A stretch of DNA of 64,000 bases from assembly GCA_020284085.1 (NCBI GenBank), contig JACEVL010000033.1, forward strand, positions 852,501-916,500, written 5' to 3'. Shown here piece after piece: positions 1 through 9,480 of the stretch (position 1 is its first letter; each line of letters opens with the position of its first letter). Made by a program: the position numbers and the translations under genes. The DNA is from Aporrectodea caliginosa (lineage: Eukaryota; Annelida; Clitellata; Crassiclitellata; Lumbricidae). The notes beneath the pieces are model-generated. The model saw nothing but the letters and a program-made list of their open reading frames with translations. It had not been told where the DNA came from and ran no database searches.

Positions 1-65
1 TTTGATTGAATGGTATAAGATGCCGCAGAACTCAGGATCCATACATCAATGCATGGTTATGATAA

Positions 66-145
66 GCATCTTGAAACTCCAAAGCTGTTCGTACTCTGAC
101 AACGCCAGTCCCAAGCCTGGAGAAAGGAGGAGGGTGACGCTAATT
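66..145 (+). repeat. Module A fragment
   Basis: One of about 30 copies of module A, recognised by the cores GCCAGTCCCAAGCCTGGA and GGAGGAGGG followed by GACGCTAAT. It is interrupted at 146 by a SINE tail and resumes near 298. Confidence 0.7.
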
Positions 146-300
146 CATTCATTCATTCATTTCAGATATTTATATAGCGCCCCTTCAAGATTTCTACTCA
201 GAGGCGCTCCCGACTACAGCGCGGACACTGAATCGGAGTTTCACGCCGAAGCGCATGAGCAATTGCGAGTGAAGGACTTGCCCAGGGTCCCTACGCGTTT
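146..300 (-). repeat. SINE1 3' part, truncated, with (ATTC)n tail
   Basis: Reads as the reverse complement of the 3' half of the SINE at 38930-39352. It shares the segments read on the minus strand as GGGACCCTGGGCAAGTCC, GGCGTGAAACTCCGATTCAG, GGGAGCGCCTCTGA and GGGGCGCTATA. The 3' microsatellite is ATTC-type rather than the ATACA type of the other copies. The tRNA-like head is missing, as in 5'-truncated retroposition. It sits inside a module A copy. Confidence 0.7.
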
Positions 301-331
301 ACGACTCTGTGTGATCACACAGAGTCGTAAA
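298..331. repeat. 34-bp perfect palindrome
   Basis: TTTACGACTCTGTGTGA is followed directly by its exact reverse complement, centred on GATC. It lies at the junction of the SINE tail and the module A remainder, whose normal end is GTTATCACACAGTGTCGTTAAAC, so the right arm is module A and the left arm is probably an inverted copy of it. Confidence 0.85.
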
Positions 332-426
332 ACTGAAAGTAAATAAACACCTTTATATCTGACATTACATAGATCAATACCTGACATTACATAGATCAAT
401 ATCTTTTAAGTAATATAATGCTAAGT

Positions 427-510
427 GAGCAGTAATATGCCAAAAAATAATCTTTATCGGCGGAAACGGCCTATGTTGTCATAAGCTGTCGTTAAACTGT
501 GGATCCATTC
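427..510 (+). repeat. Module C, retroposon-type 3' end
   Basis: Runs from GCAGTAATATGCCAAAA through CGGAAACGGCCTATG and GTCATAAGCTG to GTTAAACTGTGGATCC, with an ATTCC-like tail. The same 3' end recurs at 2010, 7340, 19240, 26545, 53394 and elsewhere, and ends in short tandem tails, which suggests the 3' terminus of a SINE or LINE. Confidence 0.7.
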
Positions 511-608
511 CATCTAATATAATGCTAAAATTTAATAAATAGATATTTTAAGGTTGCTATTGTGGATAGTTTATATCTTAGCCAAATCTGCAAATATTTA
601 CGCTATAA

Positions 609-656
609 TTCTTTTTTTCTTTAAGTTCTCTGCCCTTCGGCAGGTTCCAACTTCCA
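609..656 (-). repeat. 3' tail of the RTE-like LINE family
   Basis: The minus strand reads GGAACCTGCCGAAGGGCAGAGAACTT and then an AAGAA-rich tail. The same hairpin and tail follow the stop codon of the reverse transcriptase ORF at 22980-24170 and occur at 11119-11196. This is a very short 5'-truncated copy. Confidence 0.65.
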
Positions 657-1286
657 ATGACGCCACTCTTATAATTATGTCCGCTATAATTATAGCGCTA
701 TAATTATAACGCTATAATTATGTCCTTCGATGTCGTTTAACGGTGGTTGATGCCAAAAGCCGTAATAGCATATTTACCTAAAGTAATACATAATTCTTTG
801 ATTTCGATTAATTCCTCGACTTCCTGCATACAAACATAAATGAAAAGTTCATTGAATGCTTGATTGATTTTTTTTATTAACTTCTTATTCCTCGATGAAA
901 GCGTACTTGCCAGTTTGATTGGCGGATTGATTGACTGATTGATTCTAATTGTTGGGAAGATTTATTTTTTGACTAATTGAGTTATTTATTTATTGATTTA
1001 TCGACCCAGTTGCTTTTTCTGATTGATTCACCGATTTATTATTATAGTTATTTTTTATTATTTGAAAATATAATTGTTTGTCTAACTTATAACGCGCATA
1101 GGGTGAATAATTCTGAATCTTAGACACGAAGTGCGTTAGGCAGACTCAAACTCACAGTCAGTGGTATTTAGAGACAGCGCCTTACCATAACGCCACTTTC
1201 GTTCAACTTTTCCTGTAGCCATCTATGGCCTTTGAAGCCACAGGAAGGCATTCAACTCTGGCGAATGCAGGGATATTATTGGACAC
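657..1286. other. No gene seen; AT-rich, TTGA-rich
   Basis: Contains a short tandem array of a GCTATAATTATA-type motif at about 683-722 and scattered TTGATTGATT tracts at 830-1030. No supportable coding sequence. Confidence 0.5.
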
Positions 1287-1330
1287 CTTCAAAACGTCTT
1301 TAAACGAAGCTATATATACGGCAGCTGCGG
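1287..1330 (+). repeat. Module B copy
   Basis: GGACACCTTCAAAACG followed about 15 bp later by GCTATATATA and then GCAGCTGC. A typical B module with its fixed TATATA partner. Confidence 0.65.
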
Positions 1331-1411
1331 TTGTTCGTTAATCCAAGAAGGTAGCAGGTTAGCAACAATAAAATACCGATACTATAAGAAACATAATATG
1401 ATGATCTACAC

Positions 1412-1790
1412 AAGTGCTTCCCAAACTTTTTAGTGTCACGGACCGGCAGGAATTAACTTTCAGTGTCACGGACCGGCAAGAATGTTTCCACTGCAGGAGA
1501 ACCAGTGCCAAAATTATTCATTATTTTATCTTTTCCGTTTTCGATCACCTAAATTCCTCGAATATTTATTCCAATTGATTTAAATGCATGTTTAATCAAT
1601 TCTAAGACTCTATTGCCCTTTAAATGCTAGCCTAATACAGTAAGTGTGTTTTGTTATGATTTAAAAAAATATAATAGCCATTTCTTGATTCAGAGACAAT
1701 TTGACCAGATTTTTTACTCACTTTGCGGACCGGCAACTGAGGGCTCGCGGACCGGCACCGGTCCGCGGACCACCACTTTGGGAAGCACTG
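1412..1790 (+). mobile_element. hAT-type MITE, 379 bp, perfect 8-bp TSD
   Basis: Flanked by the perfect 8-bp direct repeat ATCTACAC (1404-1411 and 1791-1798). The terminal inverted repeats are AAGTGCTTCCCAAA on the left and TTTGGGAAGCACTG on the right, with subterminal GGACCGGCA repeats. An 8-bp duplication with CAGTGCTTCCC-like ends is typical of hAT elements. It encodes no transposase. A related copy in the opposite orientation is at 28036-29130. Confidence 0.88.
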
Positions 1791-2009
1791 ATCTACACCA
1801 TTAGCTGATGATAAATTGATCGGCAGATTGACTTATTGACTGATTACATTCTTTCCTTCTTTATTTATTATTTGTAAATGTATTTTCAAATTCTGTTAAC
1901 ACGCTGTGTAGAAATGACGCACGCCAATTATAGACTTGAAAACGTTATAGACTTCAACTGAAGGCGATGATTAGACACCTTTTAGAGTGTCTATTGCTCT
2001 CTCTAATAG

Positions 2010-2085
2010 GTCAGTTAATCTTTGTCGGCGGAAACGACCTACATGTATGTTGTCATAATCTGCCGTTAAACTGTGGATCCATCCA
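2010..2085 (+). repeat. Module C, retroposon-type 3' end with (ATCC)n tail
   Basis: TTTGTCGGCGGAAACGACC, GTCATAATCTGCCGTTAAAC and TGTGGATCCATCCATCC. The ATCC tail marks the 3' end. A short B-like motif (TAGACACCTTTTAGAG) lies just upstream at about 1973. Confidence 0.7.
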
Positions 2086-2107
2086 TCCACAGAATCTAAT
2101 ATATTAT

Positions 2108-2378
2108 TTGCTTATCCAACAAGTACATTGTACGCAATAATATAAAATATCGCAAATTATGGTCGCTTCCGTTGTTAAAAATTATATAATTTCGAGGTAC
2201 AATCACAATCATAATTGACAACTAAATATACCATTTTGTTCAGAAATGAATGCTGAATCAAATGATGTATTACTTAGCATGATATGTGAAACCAAACACG
2301 ACATCCGAGGGGGTGGTAACCACCCCCACCCCTTGGTAGCCGATGTCACAAAAAACCCTGGTAGCCTGAAGGTTAATA
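2108..2378 (-). mobile_element. piggyBac-like element, one end only
   Basis: Homologous in reverse to the left end of the elements at 29938 and 53840. Read on the minus strand it has the terminal motif CCTTCAGGCTACCAGGG next to TTAA, a GGGGGTGGTAACCACCCCC-type palindrome, and the segment GTGAAACCAAACACGA on the plus strand. The distal part is missing. Confidence 0.65.
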
Positions 2379-3300
2379 TAATTAGTTCCATACCTCAAAA
2401 TAATAACTACGTGCTTTGTTTGCCATTTCATGATTATTGATTATTGAACCTGACTGAACACTTTCTTATTAGTATGCAAATGTAACATTGTATGTACATA
2501 AATATATTTTTTATGTATTAATGTAAGCCTATGTATTTGTCTGTAATATATGAATGCACTTACACATGTGTGCATGTTGGAACGTATACGTAGAACAGCA
2601 AAGATCTCAATCCCCCGAGTTCGAATTTTGCCAGAGGGTATGCTGTACGAAGTTAGGAGAAGTCATGGAATTATAGGACGTGGCTATACCTGGGGTCGAG
2701 GTGCGTTCCGCTACCAAACAAAAAGGGGTCAATTTGACCCATTCGGTACTTCTACTGTTAAAGAGCGAATACCACACGTTATAGAGATGTGTAATTATTT
2801 TCAACAGTTCTCGCCGTTCCACTGCCTTATTTAACACCATCGACCTGGAACGCACAGACACCACTCAGGTGTAGAACTCGAGTGCGTTGCAAAGACTTGA
2901 AATTCCATTTGTCGGATGCGATAGTAAGCTACCTGGATTTCGTAGACCTTACAGCTCATCAATGCAGGTGCTGGACATTCTTCTGTATGCTGAACGTTGA
3001 ACGAAGCAATCAATTTGGAGTTCATAATACTTGGAGAATTTCAACTCAGATGCAAATGAAGTTGCCCGGAATACTCGTATTCTGATACTAACCATCAATT
3101 TATTCAACCTGCAGCTCATATGACTTGCAAGTTTTCAACTCAGTGTAGGCCTATCACAGGCTGAAGATTCAATTCGAAAGTGTGGGGAATTTGGATGTGT
3201 TAGGCAACGATTCTGGGATGCTTCAAAATGCGCTGCATTAACTTGAAATGCAGGTACTACATGCATGCATGACATCACAACCTATAGACAATATCCTTCA
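2379..3300. other. No recognised gene
   Basis: Several short overlapping ORFs (up to 94 aa at 2550-2834) show no domain I recognise and no repeat partner elsewhere in the window. Possibly unique intergenic or intronic sequence. Confidence 0.4.
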
Positions 3301-3305
3301 ACTAA

Positions 3306-3729
3306 CAGGTAATTGGCTTCAAGTAATTGGCTTCCTGTGTCTCAGCGTATCTCATATCGCATTGCTGCTCTTGTTTCTCGTTGTGTTCTTGGCTGCGCTC
3401 CATCTTACTTGCGTGATCTTTGCCGCCCAGTGTCTGATGTTCCAGCGCGTCGGGTGCTTCGCTCTGCGACGAGGGGTGAGTTCCTTGTTCCACGGACTCG
3501 CTTGGCTATTAGGCAGCGCCGTGCTTTCTCGGTTGTTGGCCCTTCCATTTGGAATGACCTACCACTTAAGCTCCGAAATCTTTTTACTTGTAAGCCATCT
3601 GACAGGGTTCTACAAGTCCCTCAAGTCTATTTTCTTTAGTCGTGGCTGGGCCGGGAGCGCTCCTGAGTAGTTTCTTGAAGGGGCGCTATATAAATGCTCT
3701 GAATGAATGAATGAATGAATGAATGAATG
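3306..3729 (+). pseudogene. CR1/L2-like non-LTR retrotransposon, C-terminal RT remnant and 3' end
   Basis: Encodes the thumb/C-terminal part of a non-LTR reverse transcriptase: NWLPVSQRISYRIAALV, CAPSYLRDLC, RRAFSVVGPSIWNDLPLKLR. The usable frame is 3313-3639; it then shifts, because the expected FYKSLK continues in another frame near 3607. The stop is followed by GGGGCGCTATATAAATG and a (TGAA)n microsatellite at about 3697-3729, a typical CR1/L2-group 3' end. It is strongly 5'-truncated. The closest relative in the window is the minus-strand copy at 25917-26525. Confidence 0.85.
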
Positions 3730-4135
3730 AACAGGGCTTATAAACAGCTGTGCGCACAGTCGTTCTTTAAATAGCTCGGGGAATACTAATCGCTTTCCAA
3801 TCGATACTGTAAAAAATGGATTGGTTTCGAAGTGCATTGTGCAGCCAAGCCAGTCCATCTGGGTTTAGTCAAATACGCGTCAGACAGCTGGAAATGCTAT
3901 TGATGGATAACTAGAGGATATGCTATTGATGGATAACTATAGTACCTACAAAGAAACCTGGAAATTATTCTCTTAATCGGATACCCATATTATAGCGAAA
4001 CCATCAACTTGGAACTCAGAAATCTTCTAGACATTCTAGACATACAACACAATCTATACTCAGATGCTGGATGACGTGATTAACAGGTTTGTTATTAATT
4101 TGCTTTTTAACTACGCATTCGTAGCATAAATTATT
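3730..4135. other. No recognised gene
   Basis: No coding or repeat family is recognised, except a short local duplication of a GCTATTGATGGATAACTA motif at about 3896-3940. Confidence 0.4.
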
Positions 4136-4330
4136 ATAAGCGTCGCCCTCCTCCTTTCTACAGGCTTGGAATGGTTCTACCAGCGTAGTGCAGTGGCGGA
4201 GTTAGAGCGTAGGCTACTTGGTTGTTTACTGTTTAACGACCACTGTGTGGTAACAAAGACCATTAGCGTCGCCCTCCTCCGTCATCCAAGATTGGGACTG
4301 GCACTGACAGAGTGCAACAGTTAGATGGTA
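4136..4330 (-). repeat. Two module A copies in tandem
   Basis: Two minus-oriented copies, 4136-4207 and 4225-4330, each with AGCGTCGCCCTCCTCC. The second also has the GTTTAACGACCACTGTG start and the GGGACTGGCACTGACAGAG end. Confidence 0.7.
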
Positions 4331-4444
4331 TGATGGATGGCCTTTAAATTGTCGGCAAGCAACTATTTGAAGAAGTATAACCCGTAATTACTAAAGTCCC
4401 CGTGTATCGACCTTGCTAGAGTGAGATTCGTACCCTCACAGAAC

Positions 4445-4760
4445 CCATGCAGAGGTATTGTATTGTATTGTATTGTATCTATCAATTTGTATAGCGCCTC
4501 TCGCAGTGCACACCAATCAGAGGCGCTCCCAGTGCGAAAGACCCAGAGAAAAGAAAGAAGTCTTGAGACAACGAAAAGAGGCACTTGGCCCACCAGTTAA
4601 TAAACAGGAACGTGTCAAAGGAGGAAGCTGGTTCCATAGTGCAGGGCCAATGAAGGCAAATGCTCGCGATTTAGCCATAGAAGTTCTCGCTCGCAGGACA
4701 AAGAGATCGGTTTAATGAGCGTAGCGGGCGAAGAGAAGTAGCGAGGCCGGCAACCGGATA
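4445..4760 (-). mobile_element. CR1/L2-like 3' end with (ATTGT)n tail
   Basis: The minus strand ends in GGCGCTATACAAATTG and an ACAAT-type microsatellite (4452-4478 on plus). The upstream part translates to remnants of the family's C-terminal RT region. It is absent from the homologous place in duplication copy 2 (about 33735), so it inserted after the duplication or was lost from the other copy. Confidence 0.65.
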
Positions 4761-5511
4761 AGGTGGTGCATGGGACTTACGCTCTAACCGATGTAGCTAG
4801 GTGGTAGCTGCGCCATGTCGATCAACCCCTCCTTTAACCAGGTTTTGGACGGACACTGGATGCTCGAAAATGCGCTACATAAACGACAACTGTAAACATA
4901 AAAGCACAAGATATCTAAAAACATCCAGGGCCGAAGCTAATAATAAAACTCTGTGGGTACAGTTCTAGCCTGGGAATTACCCAACGTTTCCCTTTCGATA
5001 CTGAATCCCAGAGCCTTCTACTCAATCTACGGTAATAGATAGCTCTTCTGTATTTTATTCCGATACATGGCTACAATTTCTGAATACCCTTAGGCTAATC
5101 TTTAAATAGGTATACTATTGACATAGCTGTCACGCATGTAAGCGTTACCAAAGATGAGTTGAATCAATACGTAAGCTAGGTAGGCCCCTACTGACTACGT
5201 TGTGTTTAATTTAATATGCCTGATGGTAGACAGCGATGCGTATCCAAGACTTTTGTGACGATTGCGACCGAGCTGATTATGAAAGCAGCCAAGCCTATGC
5301 GTTGTAATAAGACTGAACATTCTATTGCAGTCTGATGCTTCTTAGATAATATCTGCAACAATTACTTGCACAATGAAGTGCATAATTATGCCCAGCAATT
5401 CTGAGATTCGGAATATCTTCGACTACGCAAGAGACTATGATCTTATTTTAGGACACATTTATGTGGCTTTTTGACGCGTGAAGACTGTTCGCAGTTTAGC
5501 AAAAAGAACTG

Positions 5512-5893
5512 TTTGAATCGACTTTAACCTGCAGAAAACATCTGGTTCGAATCGGAAAGTAGGTTACAATCAAGCAATAGGAATCATTAAAAACGACGAC
5601 ATTTTCCCTAAATTCAGCTGAAACTAAACCTATTTGAATCGACTTGAATCTGCATTCCTATATGGTTCGAATCGGAAACTGCGTTATGATTATTTTGTTC
5701 TTAGGAATCATCAAAGATACAAACGTTGTTTGAAGTCAGCTGTCTGAATCTACTTGAATCTGCACAGAAATTTTGTTAAAATTGGAAACTAGGTCATGAT
5801 TTATTCATAGGAGTTATTTAAAAAGACGAAAGTTTTTCGCAATTCAGCAACAACTATTTGAATCCCTAACCGAATTCTTCCATCGGAAACGAG
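5512..5893 (+). repeat. Upstream tandem repeat, 3.5 units of 110-121 bp
   Basis: Units start at 5512, 5633, 5743 and 5857, each opening with TTTGAATC(GACTT) or TCTGAATC and containing GGTTCGAATCGGAAAC or a variant, then AGGAATCAT and AATTCAGC. The last, partial unit (TTTGAATCCCTAACC ... ATCGGAAACGAG) runs into the start codon at 5894. The same array precedes copy 2 (34433-34826). A pyrimidine-rich TTTTTCGCAATTCAG at about 5832-5846 could be a splice acceptor for an upstream non-coding exon; this is inference. Confidence 0.75.
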
Positions 5894-6868
5894 ATGACCA
5901 TCTTCCCACGCAATATCCGATACACCCAGGACAGCATCAAGGGCAAGTTTATGGACGGTAAAGCCATGTGGGATACCCTGGAGGACCTTCTCTATGGCCG
6001 AATCAGCGTCGGCGACCTGCCGCTCATCGAAGTGGTTAGAGATGATGGGAAGTGGTGGGCTCTGAGTGGAAACCGCCGCCTGTACCTCTACCGGAAGCTG
6101 GAGGAACTCAAGGTCATCCATACGATCCCAGTGATCACGGTTCCGCTGGACAGTGATGAGGTGCAGAGGCAACTGATGCGAAGGAAGACGACCAAGTGCG
6201 AAGGTGTGACCATGCGACTCCGTGGACATCAAACAGCTTGGCACATCAGCCAAGTCATTGACAGGTGGAAGGACTCACAGAGGAACAACAGATACGTGAA
6301 CGAGCGTACGCGAGGCCAGACTACGGCTGAACGTTCAGGGTCTCAAAGAGGTAGGTCTCTGAATCGAGACAGTTCAAACCGGGCCACTCCATCAACTGCC
6401 TTCAAGGCACCACTTGAGATCTATCCACCATCTCTTCGACAAGGTGCTGTTGCTCAGAGATCCGCATCGGTTGAACGGGGTTTAATCCGTTCAGTCGTCC
6501 CTGGTCAGCGACCAAACGTCACTGACCGACTTTATGACGGATTTAATAGAAATCCAGTCGCTTCGTTATATGGATCCATGGGGTCCTCTTCGAACGTCAG
6601 AACCAGTTCCGGATGGGACTTCCCCCGCTCCACCGCCCCAGCTCTACCGGATGGTAGCAACTCTTCGAGGACAGGAGGATGGATGAGCAGTGGAGGAGGG
6701 CCAGCAAGCCGGCAGAATTATTTGGAACCTCATGTGATAACTAGCCAACCTAGAAGATCAACGGATCCCATCATGAGTTCCGACGACTCTTGTTGCTCTT
6801 GCTGCGCTAACTCTGGTTGTTCGTGTTGTTGTTGTTGCTTTCCTTGTTGCAATCATTCCTCCGGTTAG
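5894..6868 (+). CDS. ParB/sulfiredoxin-like domain protein, copy 1 (324 aa)
   Basis: Function unknown. Residues 1-95 resemble the ParB N-terminal/sulfiredoxin fold: IRYTQDSI (8-15), DTLEDLLYGRISVGDLPLIEVV (27-48), DGKWWALSGNRRLYLYRKLEEL (51-72) and IPVITV (78-83). SGNRR matches in position and form the GxRR box that binds nucleotide in ParB proteins. I recall similar uncharacterised single-domain proteins in animals, but this needs a profile search. Residues about 130-270 are rich in Arg, Ser and Asn and contain a single APLEIYPPSLRQ unit. The last 30 residues are a Cys cluster (CCSCC, CSCCCCC). No signal peptide or membrane segment is evident. An in-frame TAA (about 5868) lies upstream of the chosen ATG, and copy 2 conserves the same start. 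A poly(A) signal follows at 6931. It is intact, so probably a real gene or a recently inactivated one. Confidence 0.8.
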   Translation: MTIFPRNIRYTQDSIKGKFMDGKAMWDTLEDLLYGRISVGDLPLIEVVRDDGKWWALSGNRRLYLYRKLEELKVIHTIPVITVPLDSDEVQRQLMRRKTTKCEGVTMRLRGHQTAWHISQVIDRWKDSQRNNRYVNERTRGQTTAERSGSQRGRSLNRDSSNRATPSTAFKAPLEIYPPSLRQGAVAQRSASVERGLIRSVVPGQRPNVTDRLYDGFNRNPVASLYGSMGSSSNVRTSSGWDFPRSTAPALPDGSNSSRTGGWMSSGGGPASRQNYLEPHVITSQPRRSTDPIMSSDDSCCSCCANSGCSCCCCCFPCCNHSSG

Positions 6869-6930
6869 GAGCTATACAAATTCATTCAAGAAATTCTTGT
6901 GATTTGAGTTTGACTATTTTCAGTCTGTAG

Positions 6931-6936
6931 AATAAA
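6931..6936 (+). promoter_or_regulatory. Candidate poly(A) signal AATAAA
   Basis: AATAAA lies 63 bp past the stop codon of the ParB-like gene. The paralogue has ATTAAA at the equivalent position (36222). Confidence 0.5.
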
Positions 6937-6979
6937 CGTCGAAGATGATCAGACTTAGTTGACATTGAACCACATGAAA

Positions 6980-7145
6980 CACTGTGGATTAATTTAGAAT
7001 AGATTGGACTTCTCTAGACTACATCAGAATAGACTAGAACAGATTAGAATAGAGTTATACTAGATTTTTATAGATCAGAACAGATTGCAACATATTAGAC
7101 TTAATTAGAATAGACTCGGCTAAACTAGATTATGTGAGACTCCTA
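6980..7145. repeat. Degenerate TAGAnTAGA-type tract
   Basis: Imperfect tandem repeats of about 10-15 bp based on TAGACTAGAACAGATTAGAAT. They are shared with 36290-36480 as part of the segmental duplication. A remnant GTGGCGCTATATAAATG at 7147-7163 marks a CR1/L2-like 3' end. Confidence 0.6.
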
Positions 7146-7339
7146 AGTGGCGCTATATAAATGTCTTGTCTAGTAGAAGCAAAATTATAAGATGCAAAAT
7201 TTGGTTTGTTTTCAAGTAAAATATCATTCCGTGAAAGCGAAACTAAATAAGCAGGAACAGTCAGCATAGTTGATAATATTTAGACACCTCTTTTAAGGAT
7301 ATAACGTTTTATATATTTTACGTCGGTCTAGAGAAGTTA

Positions 7340-7425
7340 ATGAGCTGTAATATGCCAAAACTAATCTTTGTCGACGGCAACGGCCTATGTTGTCATAAGC
7401 TGTCGTTAAATTGTGGATCCAAAGG
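7340..7425 (+). repeat. Module C, retroposon-type 3' end
   Basis: GAGCTGTAATATGCCAAAA to GTTAAATTGTGGATCC with the intervening CGACGGCAACGGCC core. A B2-type motif (TTTAGACACCTCTTTTAAGG) lies upstream at 7281. Confidence 0.7.
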
Positions 7426-7456
7426 GATCACTAAGTCTTGTCGGCTTCCAGATCAG

Positions 7457-7760
7457 CCGGAAATTGTATTGTATTGTATTGTATTTGAACACTTGTTATA
7501 GCGCCCCTACCAGATTTCCCATTCAGAGGCGCTCCCGACTACTGCGCGAACGCTGAATAGGAGTTTCACGCCGAAGCGCAAGAGCAATTGCGAGTGAAGG
7601 ACTTGCCTAGGGTCCCTACGCGGCGACTTTGAGGTGGATTCGAACCCGCAACCCTCCAGCTGCAAGGCACCGAACATACCCCTAAACCACCGCGCCCCAG
7701 TTGTATTGTGATGTGTTGTATTGTATTGTACTCGACGTTTATAATGCGACCGAGCCACAT
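7457..7760 (-). mobile_element. SINE1, composite tRNA-derived SINE
   Basis: On the minus strand it starts in GGCTCGGTCGCATTATAAACG, passes an ACAATACAAC microsatellite, then a tRNA-like unit with A box TGGTTTAGGGGT and a canonical B box GGTTCGAATCC (about 7635-7645), then a body ending GGGGCGCTATAACAAGTG and an (ATACA)n tail (plus strand ATTGT, about 7464-7483). The 3' end matches the local CR1/L2-like LINEs, suggesting mobilisation by their machinery. The first tRNA-like head present at 38930 is missing. Confidence 0.8.
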
Positions 7761-7781
7761 TATTATTATTTTATATTATTT

Positions 7782-8500
7782 TCATAATACCGTGATTATT
7801 GAAGCATACGGGTTGGAGATGACCAAGAAAGCAGTTGGAGCGTAACCCTTGCCAGTTGCCAAATATGGTAAGGAGAAACAATATTCTCTTATACGAAGAG
7901 TTTCCAGCTGCCCAGATCGAAGGGACAGCCCCTTACACTCTATTATAAAAAGGAGCTGCTTGTGTTGAGAGGGAGTTGACGCTGGGGAAGTCTGGTCGAG
8001 TGCTATTGGTGGATGGACGATAGCACATAATGTAACAGAGACAGTCAGAGAGTCAAACAGACCAAACTCTTGCACGAAGTCAGATGATAACAGGTTCAAG
8101 CTGAGAGTCTGATAAACTCAAGATTGAGAAGGAAATCTTCAGAAGCTTTGCTTTCCATTACACTATGACCCTGAAGCTGTCAGCGTGCAAGTCTCGGTCA
8201 GCTACACTGGCTAAAGCGTACGTCCCATGCGCCAATGTGCATGAGGATGTGCCGGTTCGCATACCAATGGTGGCTTATTTCAGAGATTTGAATCTTGGAC
8301 ATGCATGGTCCGTACCCGGGACCTTAAATGGCGTTGGCACCCATTCAAACGGGCAGCGAAGGTGCAGGGTCTCACCCGACGAATTTACTGAAAAATTAGC
8401 ATGGTCATTGGTCAATGCTTTATACGGTCTCTATGGAAAACGTCAACATTTTATGTTATTTAAGTCATTTATAACGAAAATCTTGATTCCTTGAGATTGC
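7782..8500. other. No recognised gene
   Basis: Two open frames of 105 aa (minus, 7782-8099) and 109 aa (plus, 8165-8494) have no recognisable domain, repeat partner or signal sequence. They could be chance ORFs. Confidence 0.4.
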
Positions 8501-8539
8501 AGGCAGACTAGACTGTTCAATCATGAGATAATCTGTTGC

Positions 8540-8825
8540 AAAACAGCTTTTACAGTTATGTAGGCCCTAATATTTACTATTCTTTCTCCTGCAGTCCTCA
8601 TTGGCGATATTTCAAAATACTTTTCATCTGGCTCTATGATCCTCATCTTTGAAGGACGTTATCTTTTTTTAAAAACAGTATTAACCCTTTGAAATCGACT
8701 TGATTAGATGATAGGCATTGAAACTCCGCCACAGTCCTATACTCGGGCAGCGTGTGTATTGCATTGTGTTAGAGCGGTCGCTTTAGACACCTTAAAAAGT
8801 ATTACAATATTCTATATAAAGATGG
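8540..8825 (+). repeat. Composite repeat fragment (modules D, A, B)
   Basis: Matches the second half of the long composite repeat: TTCTTTCTCCTGCAGTCC, CATTGGCGATATTTC, AAATCGACTTGATTAGA, CATTGAAACTCCGCCAC and a B-like GACACCTTAAAAAG with CTATATAAAG at 8814. Compare 52285-52500 and 62730-62960. Confidence 0.6.
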
Positions 8826-8849
8826 GAAGCAGACGATGTTAAACTGAAA

Positions 8850-9268
8850 TGTTGCAGTGGGAGTTCTATGATTATAATTTGAATCTATTGAAGCTAAACT
8901 TTAAACAATGATATTGCATGTATGCTTTGTTGGTTAATGACATTTTAATTATAGTGTATTAGATACATGAAATGTTTGAAAGAGTACTTCGTAAATGTCT
9001 TTTATGGAACAATTGCTGTATAATAATATTGTTTAATTTGCATAAATTCTCTTTGTTAGGATATGGAAATCATAGACAATGAGATGAACTACTTTATATT
9101 TGAATATTAGTGAAATAATATTGTAAAGCTCCGTTTCGACACCTTGAATAGTGTTGTTCGGATGCTCTAAGGTTCTTGTAATTATTGAATTGTGTGTTTT
9201 CTGTATATTATTGTCGTCAACGGCCTTTGATGTCATAAGACGACGTAAAACTGTGGAGTGATAATAAA
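8850..9268 (+). mobile_element. Retroposed 3' end, 12-bp TSD
   Basis: Flanked by a perfect 12-bp direct repeat GTTAAACTGAAA (8838-8849 and 9269-9280). Ends with the C-type terminus GTCGTCAACGGCCTTTG, TGTCATAAGACGACG, ACTGTGGAGTGATAATAAA. A variable-length TSD and an A/T-rich tail indicate non-LTR-dependent retroposition. The 410-bp body is almost identical to 10071-10480. No tRNA-like A or B box is visible at the 5' end, so it may be a truncated LINE 3' UTR. Confidence 0.75.
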
Positions 9269-9289
9269 GTTAAACTGAAACTATACTAC

Positions 9290-9480
9290 TACTAGAAACT
9301 CCGCCATTGTTTGTACTGTTACAGTGCAAGTCCCAAGACTGGATAAAGGAGGAGGACGATGCTAATGTTCTTTGTTACCACACAGAAGTCGGTAAACAGT
9401 AAACAAGCAAGTCAGTTGGATAGTGCACTCGCTTTAGACACCTTTAAAACGGTTTCAAACGATGATATTATAAGGATGGA
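9290..9480 (+). repeat. Modules A and B
   Basis: Module A at 9293-9405 (GAAACTCCGCCATTG, GGATAAAGGAGGAGG) followed by B at about 9438-9475 (TTTAGACACCTTTAAAACGG, then GATATTATAAGG). Confidence 0.65.

Larger units (their letters stand above)
4385..7150 (+). repeat. Segmental duplication, copy 1 (carries the ParB-like gene)
   Basis: Collinear with 33683-36440. Shared landmarks are GTCCCCGTGTA near the start, CGATCAACCCCTCCT, GGGAATCACCCAACGTTTCC-type sequence, ACCGAGCTGATTATGAAAGC, the upstream 110-121-bp repeats, the whole gene, and the TAGAACAGATTAGAATAGAG tract downstream. This copy has an extra CR1-like insertion (4445-4760) and lacks the coding-repeat expansion of copy 2. The unit is about 2.75 kb and the copies are about 29 kb apart. 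Confidence 0.9.

Noticed and set aside
2550..2834. 94-aa ORF
   Set aside because: No domain or repeat partner; length is within chance expectation.
5801..6253. Minus-strand ORF of 150 aa
   Set aside because: Antisense shadow of the ParB-like gene; the corresponding minus frame in copy 2 is short.
8165..8494. 109-aa ORF
   Set aside because: No recognisable domain, no homologue in the window, no upstream signals; chance ORF is as likely.
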